This document shows positions 1-5,620 of a stretch of 6,528 nucleotides of DNA, one piece after another. The DNA lies in contig CAMKYP010000226.1 of NCBI GenBank assembly GCA_946477505.1, forward strand, positions 1 through 6,528, read 5' to 3'. The position numbers were made by a program, and so were the translations under genes. Under the pieces are notes generated by a model that saw only the letters and a list, made by a program, of their open reading frames with translations, was not told the origin of the DNA and did not search any database. How positions within the stretch are numbered: the stretch's first letter is position 1; every line of letters starts with the position of its first letter. The stretch is from an uncultured Dechloromonas sp. GTDB lineage: Bacteria; Pseudomonadota; Gammaproteobacteria; Burkholderiales; Rhodocyclaceae.

Positions 1-84
1 TGGGCGCTTTGGCCGGAACGGAAGTTACAAACCTGTTATTCTATATCACTTCCCCTTCTCCTAGGCGGGTCTTCGGAGTTTTTT
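1..84. other. 5' flank of engB, no gene seen
   Basis: This short stretch contains no coding region I can support. It carries an AT-rich patch (about 34-48, with TATATC at 42-47) that could hold a -10 element for engB, but I see no matching -35 hexamer at a normal distance. The only clear signal is the ribosome binding site GGAG at 75-78, six bases before the engB ATG. Confidence 0.4.
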
Positions 85-747
85 ATGCCCTTGTTTCAGA
101 ACGCGGTCTTTTTGACGACCGTCGCCAACCTCCGCGATTTGCCTCAGGATGCTTTGCGCGAAGTTGCCTTCGCCGGTCGTTCCAATGCCGGAAAATCCTC
201 TGCCATCAATACCCTGGCCGGACGTGTCCGGCTGGCGTATGTCAGCAAGACGCCGGGCCGTACGCAACACCTGAACTATTTCACCTTGGCCGAGGGCAAA
301 TATTTTGTCGACCTGCCGGGCTACGGCTTCGCCAAGGCGCCGGAGGCGATCCGCTCTCAGTGGGAGGGACTGATCGGGCCTTATCTGAGCAAGCGAGATC
401 AACTGGTCGGACTGGTGGTCATCATGGATTCGCGCCGGCCATTCACCGAACTCGACGTCCGCCTGATCGACTGGTTCCGGCCCACCGGCCGGCCGATTCA
501 CATCATGCTGTCGAAGGCCGACAAGCTGAGCCGCCAGGAACAGACACAGGTACTGCGGTCGGTGAAGGCGGAGATCGCGACCTGGGGCGATGCCGAACTT
601 TATTCGGTACAGTTGTTTTCCAGCCTGAAGAAGACGGGTGTCGAGGAAGCTGAGCGCGTCTTGGCCGGCTGGCTGGAGATTGAAATTAAGACCAAAGAAA
701 ACAAAGGGCCCCCGGATAAGGGGGGTCCGGGGGCCAAAATGCCCTAA
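85..747 (+). CDS. engB: EngB/YihA/YsxC ribosome biogenesis GTPase
   Basis: This is a small cytoplasmic TRAFAC-class GTPase, known in the family to be needed for assembly of the large (50S) ribosomal subunit and for normal division. The 220-residue product shows all G motifs: G1 GRSNAGKS (31-38), the G2 threonine in TPGRT (56-60), G3 DLPG (76-79), G4 SKAD (143-146, serine instead of the more usual threonine) and a G5-like FSS (178-180). GGAG at 75-78 supports the ATG at 85. The family fold ends near residue 200 (AGWLEIE); the last 20 residues are an unusual tail containing GPPDKGGPG. That tail is encoded by a perfect GC-rich inverted repeat (707-735), so it looks like an element insertion or a late extension. 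hemB follows 133 bases downstream on the same strand and may be partly co-transcribed. Confidence 0.96.
   Translation: MPLFQNAVFLTTVANLRDLPQDALREVAFAGRSNAGKSSAINTLAGRVRLAYVSKTPGRTQHLNYFTLAEGKYFVDLPGYGFAKAPEAIRSQWEGLIGPYLSKRDQLVGLVVIMDSRRPFTELDVRLIDWFRPTGRPIHIMLSKADKLSRQEQTQVLRSVKAEIATWGDAELYSVQLFSSLKKTGVEEAERVLAGWLEIEIKTKENKGPPDKGGPGAKMP
707..735. repeat. GC-rich palindrome inside the engB 3' end
   Basis: Two perfect 10-base arms, GGCCCCCGGA at 707-716 and TCCGGGGGCC at 726-735, flank a 9-base loop that is almost all G. The structure lies inside the engB reading frame and encodes the GPPDKGGPG part of the C-terminus. On the plus strand no U-tract follows, so it is not a typical intrinsic terminator for engB. 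Read on the minus strand it is followed by a T-rich run, but no minus-strand gene lies there. The shape and the PPDKGG reading resemble the GC-rich palindromic dispersed repeats found in many proteobacterial genomes. With only one copy in view this remains an inference. Confidence 0.6.
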
Positions 748-831
748 CGTAGTCAAGGCACCCGCTCAGGGAGGTGAAGCGGGAGACAGCGCGTGCCATC
801 TGCGTACTCTGACGTGGGTCAACGCGATAAG

Positions 832-858
832 TTCCATGGTGTCCGAAAATTTTATTAT
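832..858 (+). promoter_or_regulatory. Weak candidate promoter of hemB
   Basis: The 133-base gap between engB and hemB ends in an AT-rich block with TATTAT at 853-858, a reasonable sigma-70 -10 box placed to start a transcript about 15 bases before the hemB ATG. The matching -35 is poor (TTCCAT at 832-837, spacing only 15 bases). hemB may therefore also depend on read-through from engB. Nothing else is clear in this gap apart from a 6-base hairpin without a U-tract at 761-783. Confidence 0.3.
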
Positions 859-880
859 CTGAATTTCTAGAGGTTGCGAT

Positions 881-1885
881 ATGGCAGTGGTGACTGGTGG
901 TTTCCCCGGAACCCGGATGCGCCGGATGCGGCGCGACGACTTCTCGCGTCGCCTGATGCGCGAATCGGTGCTGACGGCGAATGATTTCATCTACCCGGTT
1001 TTCGTGCTCGAAGGCGAAGGGCGGATCGAGAAGGTCGCCTCGATGCCCGGCGTCGAGCGCCAGTCCTTGGATGTATTGCTGAAAACGGCCGAGCGGGCTG
1101 TCAAGCTGGGGATTCCTGCGCTGGCGCTGTTTCCGGTGATCGATGCGTCCTTGAAATCCCTCGCTGCCGAGGAAGCCTACAACCCTTGCGGCCTGGTTCC
1201 GCGTGTGGTCCAGGCGCTGAAGCGCGAGTTTCCCGATCTCGGGGTGATTACCGATGTGGCACTCGACCCCTACACCAGCCATGGCCAGGACGGCCTGATC
1301 GACGAAAGCGGTTATGTCCTGAATGACCAGACTCTGGACGTGCTGGCCAAACAGGCGCTTTGCCACGCCCAGGCCGGTGCTGATGTGGTTGCGCCATCCG
1401 ACATGATGGATGGCCGTATCGGCCGGATTCGTGCCGACCTGGAATCTGCAGGCCAGATATACACCCGCATTCTGGCCTACTCCGCCAAGTATGCATCGAG
1501 CTTCTATGGCCCCTTCCGTGATGCGGTCGGATCGGCTGGCAATCTCGGCAAGGGCAACAAGTACACCTACCAGATGGACCCCGCCAATACGGACGAGGCT
1601 CTGCGCGAAGTGGCGCTTGACCTTGAGGAGGGCGCCGACATGGTCATGGTCAAGCCGGGCATGCCCTATCTCGACATCGTGCGCCGCGTTAAGGACGAGT
1701 TCAAGGTGCCGACCTATGCCTATCAGGTGAGCGGCGAATATGCGATGCTCAAGGCGGCGGCCCAGAACGGCTGGCTGAACGAGGAGGCCTGCATGCTGGA
1801 AAGCCTGCTTGCCTTCAAGCGTGCCGGGGCAGACGGCATCCTGACCTATTTCGCGCTTGATGCAGCTGAGTGCCTGCGGCGCTGA
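881..1885 (+). CDS. hemB: Porphobilinogen synthase (5-aminolevulinate dehydratase)
   Basis: This cytoplasmic enzyme condenses two molecules of 5-aminolevulinate to porphobilinogen, the first common step of haem, sirohaem and cobalamin synthesis. The 334 residues match the usual length and form a TIM barrel. The two catalytic lysines are K203 (in AKYASSFYGPFRDA) and K258 (the Schiff-base lysine in MVKPGMPYLDI). QMDPANTDEA (231-240) is also characteristic. The metal loop reads DVALDPYTSHGQDG (125-138) and lacks the cysteine triad of zinc-dependent enzymes such as that of E. coli, so this is the magnesium-type (Pseudomonas-like) form. A TAGAGG Shine-Dalgarno sequence at 868-873 is seven bases before the ATG. 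A strong hairpin terminator follows the stop codon, and slmA converges on it from the other strand. Confidence 0.98.
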   Translation: MAVVTGGFPGTRMRRMRRDDFSRRLMRESVLTANDFIYPVFVLEGEGRIEKVASMPGVERQSLDVLLKTAERAVKLGIPALALFPVIDASLKSLAAEEAYNPCGLVPRVVQALKREFPDLGVITDVALDPYTSHGQDGLIDESGYVLNDQTLDVLAKQALCHAQAGADVVAPSDMMDGRIGRIRADLESAGQIYTRILAYSAKYASSFYGPFRDAVGSAGNLGKGNKYTYQMDPANTDEALREVALDLEEGADMVMVKPGMPYLDIVRRVKDEFKVPTYAYQVSGEYAMLKAAAQNGWLNEEACMLESLLAFKRAGADGILTYFALDAAECLRR

Positions 1886-1905
1886 GCGCTGTTTCGCGAG
1901 TTATT

Positions 1906-1934
1906 GGGGCGGCCGGGGCCGCCCCTTGTCTTTT
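1906..1934 (+). terminator. Rho-independent terminator of hemB
   Basis: GGGGCGGC (1906-1913) pairs with GCCGCCCC (1918-1925) across a four-base loop and is followed by TTGTCTTTT (1926-1934). It lies 20 bases after the hemB stop. The opposite strand has only AATAACTC after the stem, so it should act mainly on hemB rather than on the convergent slmA, whose stop codon overlaps the end of the T-run. Confidence 0.8.
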
Positions 1935-2542
1935 CAGGCGCCCGGGGGGCCGGACTGCGACAGGCAGGCGAAATACAGCATTGGCCATTGTTGCGGCCAC
2001 TGGGCCAGCGGCTCACGGCTGAAGCCGCTGCGGGCATACTGTTCCCAGCGACCGACGGCATAGCAGCGCAGCAGGTTGGCCAGGGCGCCAAAATCGGCGT
2101 CCGGCTTCAGGTTTTCCTGTGTGGCGGCGATGCGCAGCGCCTGTTTCAGCGCCGCTTCGATCTTGTCGAGTAGCGCGTTGATGCGAACCTGCAGGCGCTC
2201 GTTTTCGTTGACCAGCGCGTCACCAATCAGGACGCGGCTCATCCCGCGGTTTTTTTGCGCAAAACGGAGCAGCAGGCCGATGATCAGTTCAACCTGCTTG
2301 AGGCCTTCGCTTTCTTCCGAGGTGATCTGGTTGATGACGCCGAACAGGCTGGTCTCGATAAATTCTATGAGACCCTCGAACATCTGGGCTTTGCTGGCGA
2401 AGTGTCGGTAAAGGGCGGCTTCGGAGCATTCGAGCGCGGCTGCCAGGGCTGCCGTGGTGATCTTTTCCCCTTTGGGCTGCTCCAGCATTTCGGCTAGTGT
2501 CTGCAGGATTTTCAGGCGGCGTTCGCCTGGTTTTGTTGCCAT
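1934..2542 (-). CDS. slmA: Nucleoid occlusion factor SlmA (TetR fold)
   Basis: SlmA is a TetR-family protein that binds specific chromosomal sites and, when DNA-bound, disrupts FtsZ polymers so that the septum does not close over the nucleoid. The product has 202 residues (E. coli SlmA has 198). The N-terminal helix-turn-helix covers about residues 28-52, with ITTAALAAALECSEAALYRH, followed by the family pattern SKAQMFEGLIEFIE (50-63) and an all-helical dimerisation/FtsZ-binding domain. I chose the ATG at 2542 because GAGGAGAGG precedes it (2549-2557) and the protein then starts as MATKPGERR, in line with the family. The longer frame reaching 2668 would run into the upstream HAD gene. That gene ends 35 bases upstream, and a TATAAT box on its stop codon gives slmA a probable promoter of its own. 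The last few residues (SQSGPPGA) look variable. Confidence 0.93.
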   Translation of the reverse strand: MATKPGERRLKILQTLAEMLEQPKGEKITTAALAAALECSEAALYRHFASKAQMFEGLIEFIETSLFGVINQITSEESEGLKQVELIIGLLLRFAQKNRGMSRVLIGDALVNENERLQVRINALLDKIEAALKQALRIAATQENLKPDADFGALANLLRCYAVGRWEQYARSGFSREPLAQWPQQWPMLYFACLSQSGPPGA

Positions 2543-2576
2543 GGTGTCCCTCTCCTCGCTTGTGCTTTTCCCGAAA

Positions 2577-2605
2577 ATTATAGATGAGTACAGCGCCCGG
2601 GCAAA
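2577..2605 (-). promoter_or_regulatory. Candidate sigma-70 promoter of slmA
   Basis: On the minus strand TTTGCC (2605-2600) is followed after exactly 17 bases by a perfect TATAAT (2582-2577). The first TAA of the stop region of the HAD gene (2580-2578) lies within this -10 box. A start near 2570 would give a leader of about 27 bases carrying the slmA ribosome binding site. The -35 hexamer matches only three of six consensus positions, so the call rests on the -10 box and the spacing. Confidence 0.45.
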
Positions 2606-3216
2606 TCGAGGATGCTGGTAATCTTCACGTCGACAAAAGGAGATTGGCGTAAGCCAGTACTTACCCACACGGTTTTCATACGCAGTTTCTTGGCCGTGAT
2701 GAGGTTGGGCAGGCTGTCTTCGACCATGATGCAGTTGCGCGGGTCGAGCCGTTCGGCGCGAAGCAATGCGAGAAATCCGGCTCGCATGGGTTTGGGTTGG
2801 TAGCGAACGTTTTCGATGGCGTATACAGCATCAAAGCACGGCCGTAGGCCGGTGATGTCGAGGACTGATTCAGCGTACCGGCGCGGACCATTGGAAAAGA
2901 CGATTTTTTGACCAGGTAGTCGGCGCAAGGCGTGGACCAGCGGTTTGTCGAAAACGAGCATGCGTTTCAGGTCGGGAAATTGATGGGTTTCGCGCAGAAA
3001 GTGATCCGGGTCGGTGCGGTGATGGCGTATCAATCCCAGCAGCGTCGCGCCATAACGAATCCAGTAATCCTGGCGGATGCGCGTCGCCTCGTGTTCGCCG
3101 ACGCCGAGGTGGTGTTCGATGTATTCGCGCATTGACCGGTTGATGTGGGGAAAGATGTGCGCCGACGCGTTGTGCAGGGTGTTGTCGAGGTCAAAGATCC
3201 AAACTTTTCTTTTCAT
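2578..3216 (-). CDS. HAD-superfamily hydrolase, pyrimidine 5'-nucleotidase-like
   Basis: This is a cytoplasmic phosphatase of the HAD subfamily IA / yeast Sdt1-like pyrimidine 5'-nucleotidase type, expected to remove phosphate from nucleoside monophosphates; the true substrate cannot be read from sequence. In the 212-residue version, motif I is FDLDNTL (8-14, nucleophile D9 and acid/base D11), motif II is FSNG (107-110), the motif III lysine is in PKP (141-143) and motif IV is VEDSLPN (165-171). The start is uncertain. An in-frame ATG at 3237 would add seven residues but sits directly after the T-run of the argB terminator with no room for a ribosome binding site; I prefer the ATG at 3216, giving MKRKVWIFDLDNT, although its own Shine-Dalgarno is weak. 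The order argB, this gene, slmA appears to be a conserved neighbourhood in betaproteobacteria (from memory, not checked). Confidence 0.88.
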   Translation of the reverse strand: MKRKVWIFDLDNTLHNASAHIFPHINRSMREYIEHHLGVGEHEATRIRQDYWIRYGATLLGLIRHHRTDPDHFLRETHQFPDLKRMLVFDKPLVHALRRLPGQKIVFSNGPRRYAESVLDITGLRPCFDAVYAIENVRYQPKPMRAGFLALLRAERLDPRNCIMVEDSLPNLITAKKLRMKTVWVSTGLRQSPFVDVKITSILDLPGRCTHL

Positions 3217-3239
3217 TGGGTGCGCTCGGTGTGCCATTG

Positions 3240-3262
3240 AAAAAGCCCGCTTGCGCGGGCTT
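3240..3262 (-). terminator. Rho-independent terminator of argB
   Basis: Read on the minus strand, AAGCCCGC (3262-3255) pairs with GCGGGCTT (3250-3243) around a GCAA tetraloop and runs into a T-tract ending at 3240. It begins 18 bases after the argB stop. The next gene (HAD hydrolase) starts immediately beyond it, so that gene needs read-through or a promoter I cannot see. Confidence 0.85.
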
Positions 3263-3280
3263 AGAAGGCTATGCGGCGGG

Positions 3281-4168
3281 TCAGTGCGACTTGATCATCG
3301 TCCCGACGCCGTGGTCGGTCAATATTTCAAGAAGCAGCGCATGTTCGACGCGGCCGTCGATGATATGCACACCTTTGACACCGTTGCGGGCGGCGTCCAG
3401 CGCCGATCCGATCTTGGGCAGCATGCCGCCGGACAGGGTGCCGTCATCGACCATTTCGTCGATTTGCTTGGGGGTGATGCCGGTGATCAGGTTGCCCGCC
3501 TTGTCGAGTACGCCGGGCGTGTTGGTCAGCAGGACCAGTTTTTCGGCCTTGAGGACTTCGGCGATCTTGCCGGCAACGACGTCGGCGTTGATGTTGTAGG
3601 TTTCGCCTTCCTCGCCGACACCGATCGGGGCGATAACCGGGATGAAGGCGCCCTTGTCGAGGTGGTCGATCAGCGATGGGTCGATCTGGGTGATTTCGCC
3701 CACCTGGCCGACGTCGATCAAGTCGCCCGGGTTGTCCTTGTTTGCCAGCATCAGCTTCTTGGCACGGATGCAGTTGCCATCCTTGCCGGTTAGGCCGACG
3801 GCTTTGCCCCCGTGCTGGTTGATCAGGTTGACGATGTCCTTGTTAACCTGGCCGCCCAGAACCATTTCGACAACTTCCATGGTTTCGGCATCGGTGACGC
3901 GCATTCCCTGGATGAATTCGCCCTTCTTGCCGACACGACCGAGCAGGTTTTCGATTTGCGGGCCGCCACCGTGGACGACGACGATGTTGAATCCGATCAG
4001 TTCGAGGAGAACTACGTCACGGGCGAAGCAGTTCTTCAGGTGCTCATCGGTCATGGCATTGCCGCCGTATTTGACGACGATGGTCTTGCCGTGGAAGCGC
4101 TTGATATAGGGGAGGGCTTCGGCCAGGACGGCGGCCTTCATGCCGGGAGAGAGGTCTTCGATGCTCAT
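3281..4168 (-). CDS. argB: Acetylglutamate kinase
   Basis: ArgB phosphorylates N-acetyl-L-glutamate with ATP, the second step of arginine synthesis, in the cytoplasm. The 295-residue product has the amino-acid-kinase fold: KYGGNAM (33-39, phosphate-binding K33), HGGGPQ (66-71, substrate loop), GLTGKDG (125-131), NINAD (192-196) and SGGMLPK (246-252, with the second catalytic lysine K252). About 25 residues precede the first strand and can form the extra N-terminal helix that in arginine-inhibited enzymes interlinks dimers into a hexamer, so feedback inhibition by arginine is likely. I chose the ATG at 4168 because CTGGAG (4180-4175) lies six bases upstream; an in-frame ATG at 4204 lies within the sequence just after the hsp20 terminator and is less likely. 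No other arg gene is present in the window. Confidence 0.97.
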   Translation of the reverse strand: MSIEDLSPGMKAAVLAEALPYIKRFHGKTIVVKYGGNAMTDEHLKNCFARDVVLLELIGFNIVVVHGGGPQIENLLGRVGKKGEFIQGMRVTDAETMEVVEMVLGGQVNKDIVNLINQHGGKAVGLTGKDGNCIRAKKLMLANKDNPGDLIDVGQVGEITQIDPSLIDHLDKGAFIPVIAPIGVGEEGETYNINADVVAGKIAEVLKAEKLVLLTNTPGVLDKAGNLITGITPKQIDEMVDDGTLSGGMLPKIGSALDAARNGVKGVHIIDGRVEHALLLEILTDHGVGTMIKSH

Positions 4169-4195
4169 GGCGTTCTCCAGATGGAATCGCCGCGG

Positions 4196-4201
4196 ATTGT
4201 A
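4196..4201 (-). promoter_or_regulatory. Possible -10 box of argB
   Basis: TACAAT (minus strand, 4201-4196) matches the sigma-70 -10 consensus at five of six positions and would start argB with a leader of about 20 bases that still contains the CTGGAG ribosome binding site. No good -35 exists at 16-18 bases; that region is inside the stem-loop of the hsp20 terminator. A CGGACA hexamer lies 21 bases upstream, which is too far for a normal promoter. Since hsp20 is cut off by a terminator, argB needs some promoter here. Confidence 0.35.
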
Positions 4202-4204
4202 CAA

Positions 4205-4233
4205 AGAAAAAGGCCGGAGCGGTGTCCGGCCTT
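4205..4233 (-). terminator. Rho-independent terminator of hsp20
   Basis: On the minus strand AAGGCCGGA (4233-4225) pairs perfectly with TCCGGCCTT (4218-4210) across a six-base loop and continues into TTTCTTT. It begins about 20 bases after the hsp20 stop and separates this gene from argB. Confidence 0.87.
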
Positions 4234-4253
4234 GGTTGTGCGGGAGCGTCCCG

Positions 4254-4670
4254 TCAGGTGATTGTCAGGCGTTTGCTGGGGCTGGCCGTGCGTTTGGGCA
4301 GGGTGAGTTCGAGCACGCCATCGTTGAATCTGGCGCTGGCCTTGGCATCGTCGAGATCCTGCTCCAACTGGAAGGAGCGCGAGACCTTGCCGAAGTAGCG
4401 TTCCGAGCGCAGCAGGCGGTCACCTTCCTTGGTTTCCCTTTCCTGCTTCACTTCAGCGCTGATCGAGACCAGATTGCCTTCGACGACGACATGGATATCT
4501 TCTTTCTTGACGCCGGGAAGCTCGGCATGAACCAGATAACTGTCACCCTGCTCCTGAACGTCCATCTTGATCGATGGCGTCTGGGCGGGGGCACGATTGA
4601 AATCGACGGGGCGCACGAAAAAACCGCGGAACAAGTCGTCGAACGGGTCGATACGGGTGATGTTGGCCAT
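4254..4670 (-). CDS. Small heat-shock protein, Hsp20/alpha-crystallin family
   Basis: This is an ATP-independent holdase chaperone of the IbpA/Hsp20 group that forms oligomers in the cytoplasm and keeps unfolding proteins soluble for DnaK/ClpB. The 138 residues comprise a short N-terminal arm (1-32), an alpha-crystallin domain (about 33-126) with the signature ARFNDGVLELTLPK (113-126), and a C-terminal tail with an I/V-x-I-like motif, LTI (135-137), used for oligomer contacts. AGGAGA at 4681-4676 sets the ATG. Regulation is visible: a sigma-32-type promoter lies just upstream and overlaps the end of nudB, and a strong hairpin terminator follows, so the gene can form a monocistronic heat-shock unit. 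No terminator separates it from nudB, so low basal read-through from the aspS unit is also possible. Confidence 0.95.
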   Translation of the reverse strand: MANITRIDPFDDLFRGFFVRPVDFNRAPAQTPSIKMDVQEQGDSYLVHAELPGVKKEDIHVVVEGNLVSISAEVKQERETKEGDRLLRSERYFGKVSRSFQLEQDLDDAKASARFNDGVLELTLPKRTASPSKRLTIT

Positions 4671-4707
4671 GGTTGTCTCCTGAGTGGGTCAAACTTTCCT
4701 GAACCTT

Positions 4708-4735
4708 ATATAGGGGACATCGGGCGGGTTTCAAG
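4708..4735 (-). promoter_or_regulatory. Sigma-32 heat-shock promoter of hsp20
   Basis: On the minus strand CTTGAAA (4735-4729) is followed after 12 bases by CCCCTATAT (4716-4708). This fits the RpoH consensus (CTTGAAA, then CCCCATNT) in both boxes and in spacing. The predicted start near 4700 gives a leader of about 30 bases ending in the AGGAGA ribosome binding site. The nudB stop codon TGA (4733-4731) is contained in the -35 box. Confidence 0.8.
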
Positions 4736-5186
4736 TGCTTGGAGGGTACCGTGCCGCGAGGATCTGGATGGCGTCCCGATTGCTCCAGGAGAAGCAGAGT
4801 CGGGCCGCCTCACGCCACGGGAGCCATTGCCAGGCGCGGTGCTCGTCGGGGGCTGTGGTGACGGTGATCCGTGTCGGGACGCACAGGCTGAATACGTGTT
4901 CGACGTTCCGGGTGACGCCTGGTGCGTAGCGGTGGCGCCATTCCTCAAAAATCTCGTAGGTATTGCTCAGGGACCAGTCGCGGAAATCGTCGAGCGGGCG
5001 GAAGATGCCCGTTTCCTCGGCGACTTCGCGCTGTGCCGTGACGATCAGGGGCTCGTCGCCTTCGCGGCTGCCGGTAACCGATTGCCAGAATCCCAGGTGT
5101 GCGGCACGTTCCAGAAGCAGGACGTCGAGTTCCGACGTGTGGATGACGACGAGAACCGAGACTGGTTGCTTCGGGCTGTGGGTCAT
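4731..5186 (-). CDS. nudB: Dihydroneopterin triphosphate pyrophosphatase (Nudix)
   Basis: This Nudix hydrolase is predicted to remove pyrophosphate from 7,8-dihydroneopterin triphosphate, an early step of folate synthesis after GTP cyclohydrolase. The 151-residue product carries a complete Nudix box, G39-x5-E45-x7-REVAEETGI (53-61), preceded by FWQSVTGS (33-40), typical of the NudB branch; length also agrees (E. coli NudB has 150). The ATG at 5186 overlaps the stop codon of the barstar-like gene as ATGA, and no convincing Shine-Dalgarno lies before it, so translation is probably coupled to the upstream gene. A longer frame reaching 5375 would only read through the neighbouring gene in another phase. 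Its place behind aspS is common in betaproteobacteria, usually without the RNase/inhibitor pair in between (recalled, not checked). Confidence 0.92.
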   Translation of the reverse strand: MTHSPKQPVSVLVVIHTSELDVLLLERAAHLGFWQSVTGSREGDEPLIVTAQREVAEETGIFRPLDDFRDWSLSNTYEIFEEWRHRYAPGVTRNVEHVFSLCVPTRITVTTAPDEHRAWQWLPWREAARLCFSWSNRDAIQILAARYPPST

Positions 5187-5611
5187 GCCTCGGGAAGGGG
5201 CGGGATACCCCGGGCCGGGGTGTCGAGCAGTATCCAGAATGGGGAGCCCGCTTCCTTGCGCACGTCCGCCGCAGCCCTGAAAACCTCGATCAGGGTGGAA
5301 AAGCTTTCGGGGTCGGTCGAGCGCAATTCCGCTACGCCGCGGATGACGAGCACGTGCCCCTTGGCCGGCTGCCAATCGCTATCGGTCAGGCAGTCGAAGA
5401 GCGCATCGAAATTGCCACCGTACCAGATCGGAAAGCCGAGGTCGGTGCCTAGTTGGCCGAGAGCTTTGTCCCTGTCGGCATGGGCTGAAATTTCTGCCTT
5501 CAGGATTCGCAGGCGTTCTTTGCCGGCGGCTGCTTCGGTCGCGATCAACCTGGCCGGCGGGAGAAAGTAGACGCCGGAGGAGTCGCTGGACTTGAAAGGA
5601 TGCGTGCTCAT
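5183..5611 (-). CDS. Barstar-like ribonuclease inhibitor
   Basis: This is a cytoplasmic inhibitor expected to bind the active site of the barnase/RNase Sa-type enzyme encoded directly upstream and so protect the cell. The barstar signature is clear: LGFPIWYGGNFDALFDCLTD (58-77). D69 and D73 correspond to Asp35 and Asp39 of Bacillus barstar, and W63-Y64 to its Tyr29-Tyr30, all at the enzyme-binding face. At 142 residues it is longer than Bacillus barstar (about 90), with about 35 extra N-terminal residues (including SGVYFLPPARL) and a short C-terminal tail. There is no signal peptide. The ATG at 5611 lies nine bases after the RNase stop; only a distant AGGG precedes it, so reinitiation is likely. 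Its stop overlaps the nudB start. Confidence 0.9.
   Translation of the reverse strand: MSTHPFKSSDSSGVYFLPPARLIATEAAAGKERLRILKAEISAHADRDKALGQLGTDLGFPIWYGGNFDALFDCLTDSDWQPAKGHVLVIRGVAELRSTDPESFSTLIEVFRAAADVRKEAGSPFWILLDTPARGIPPLPEA
5207..5221. repeat. 15-base GC palindrome in the 3' end of the barstar-like gene
   Basis: ACCCCGG (5207-5213) and CCGGGGT (5215-5221) are perfect inverse complements around one central G. The site lies about 20 bases before the nudB start codon on the transcribed strand. The centre is too tight for a full hairpin, but a stem of five pairs with a five-base loop could form. It may be only a result of high GC. Confidence 0.35.
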
Positions 5612-5620
5612 GGAAGAAGG

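Noticed and set aside
61..756. Minus-strand open frame of 231 codons opposite engB
   Set aside because: It is fully antisense to a gene with complete GTPase motifs, and shows no recognisable domain or ribosome binding site.
761..783. Hairpin CCCGCT/AGCGGG as a possible engB terminator
   Set aside because: The stem has only six pairs with an 11-base loop and no U-tract follows, so termination is not supported.
686..1366. Minus-strand open frame of 226 codons across the engB-hemB gap
   Set aside because: It runs antisense through the end of engB and the first half of hemB, with no recognisable protein features.
3077..3793. Plus-strand open frame of 238 codons opposite argB and the HAD gene
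   Set aside because: It crosses the argB terminator and lies antisense to ArgB catalytic motifs; its composition is typical of a shadow frame.
4671..4707. RNA thermometer (ROSE or fourU type) in the hsp20 leader
   Set aside because: The predicted leader is only about 30 bases, and I find no segment that pairs well with the AGGAGA ribosome binding site. Heat control is already explained by the sigma-32 promoter.
5186..5375. Upstream extension of nudB to an ATG at 5375
   Set aside because: The added 63 residues overlap the barstar-like gene in another frame and are arginine-, glycine- and proline-rich without Nudix character; the ATG at 5186 gives the normal family length.
4140..5570. Plus-strand open frame of 476 codons opposite hsp20, nudB and the barstar-like gene
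   Set aside because: It lies antisense to three well-recognised genes, crosses their boundaries and terminators, and its translation shows no family motif. Long antisense frames are expected in GC-rich DNA.
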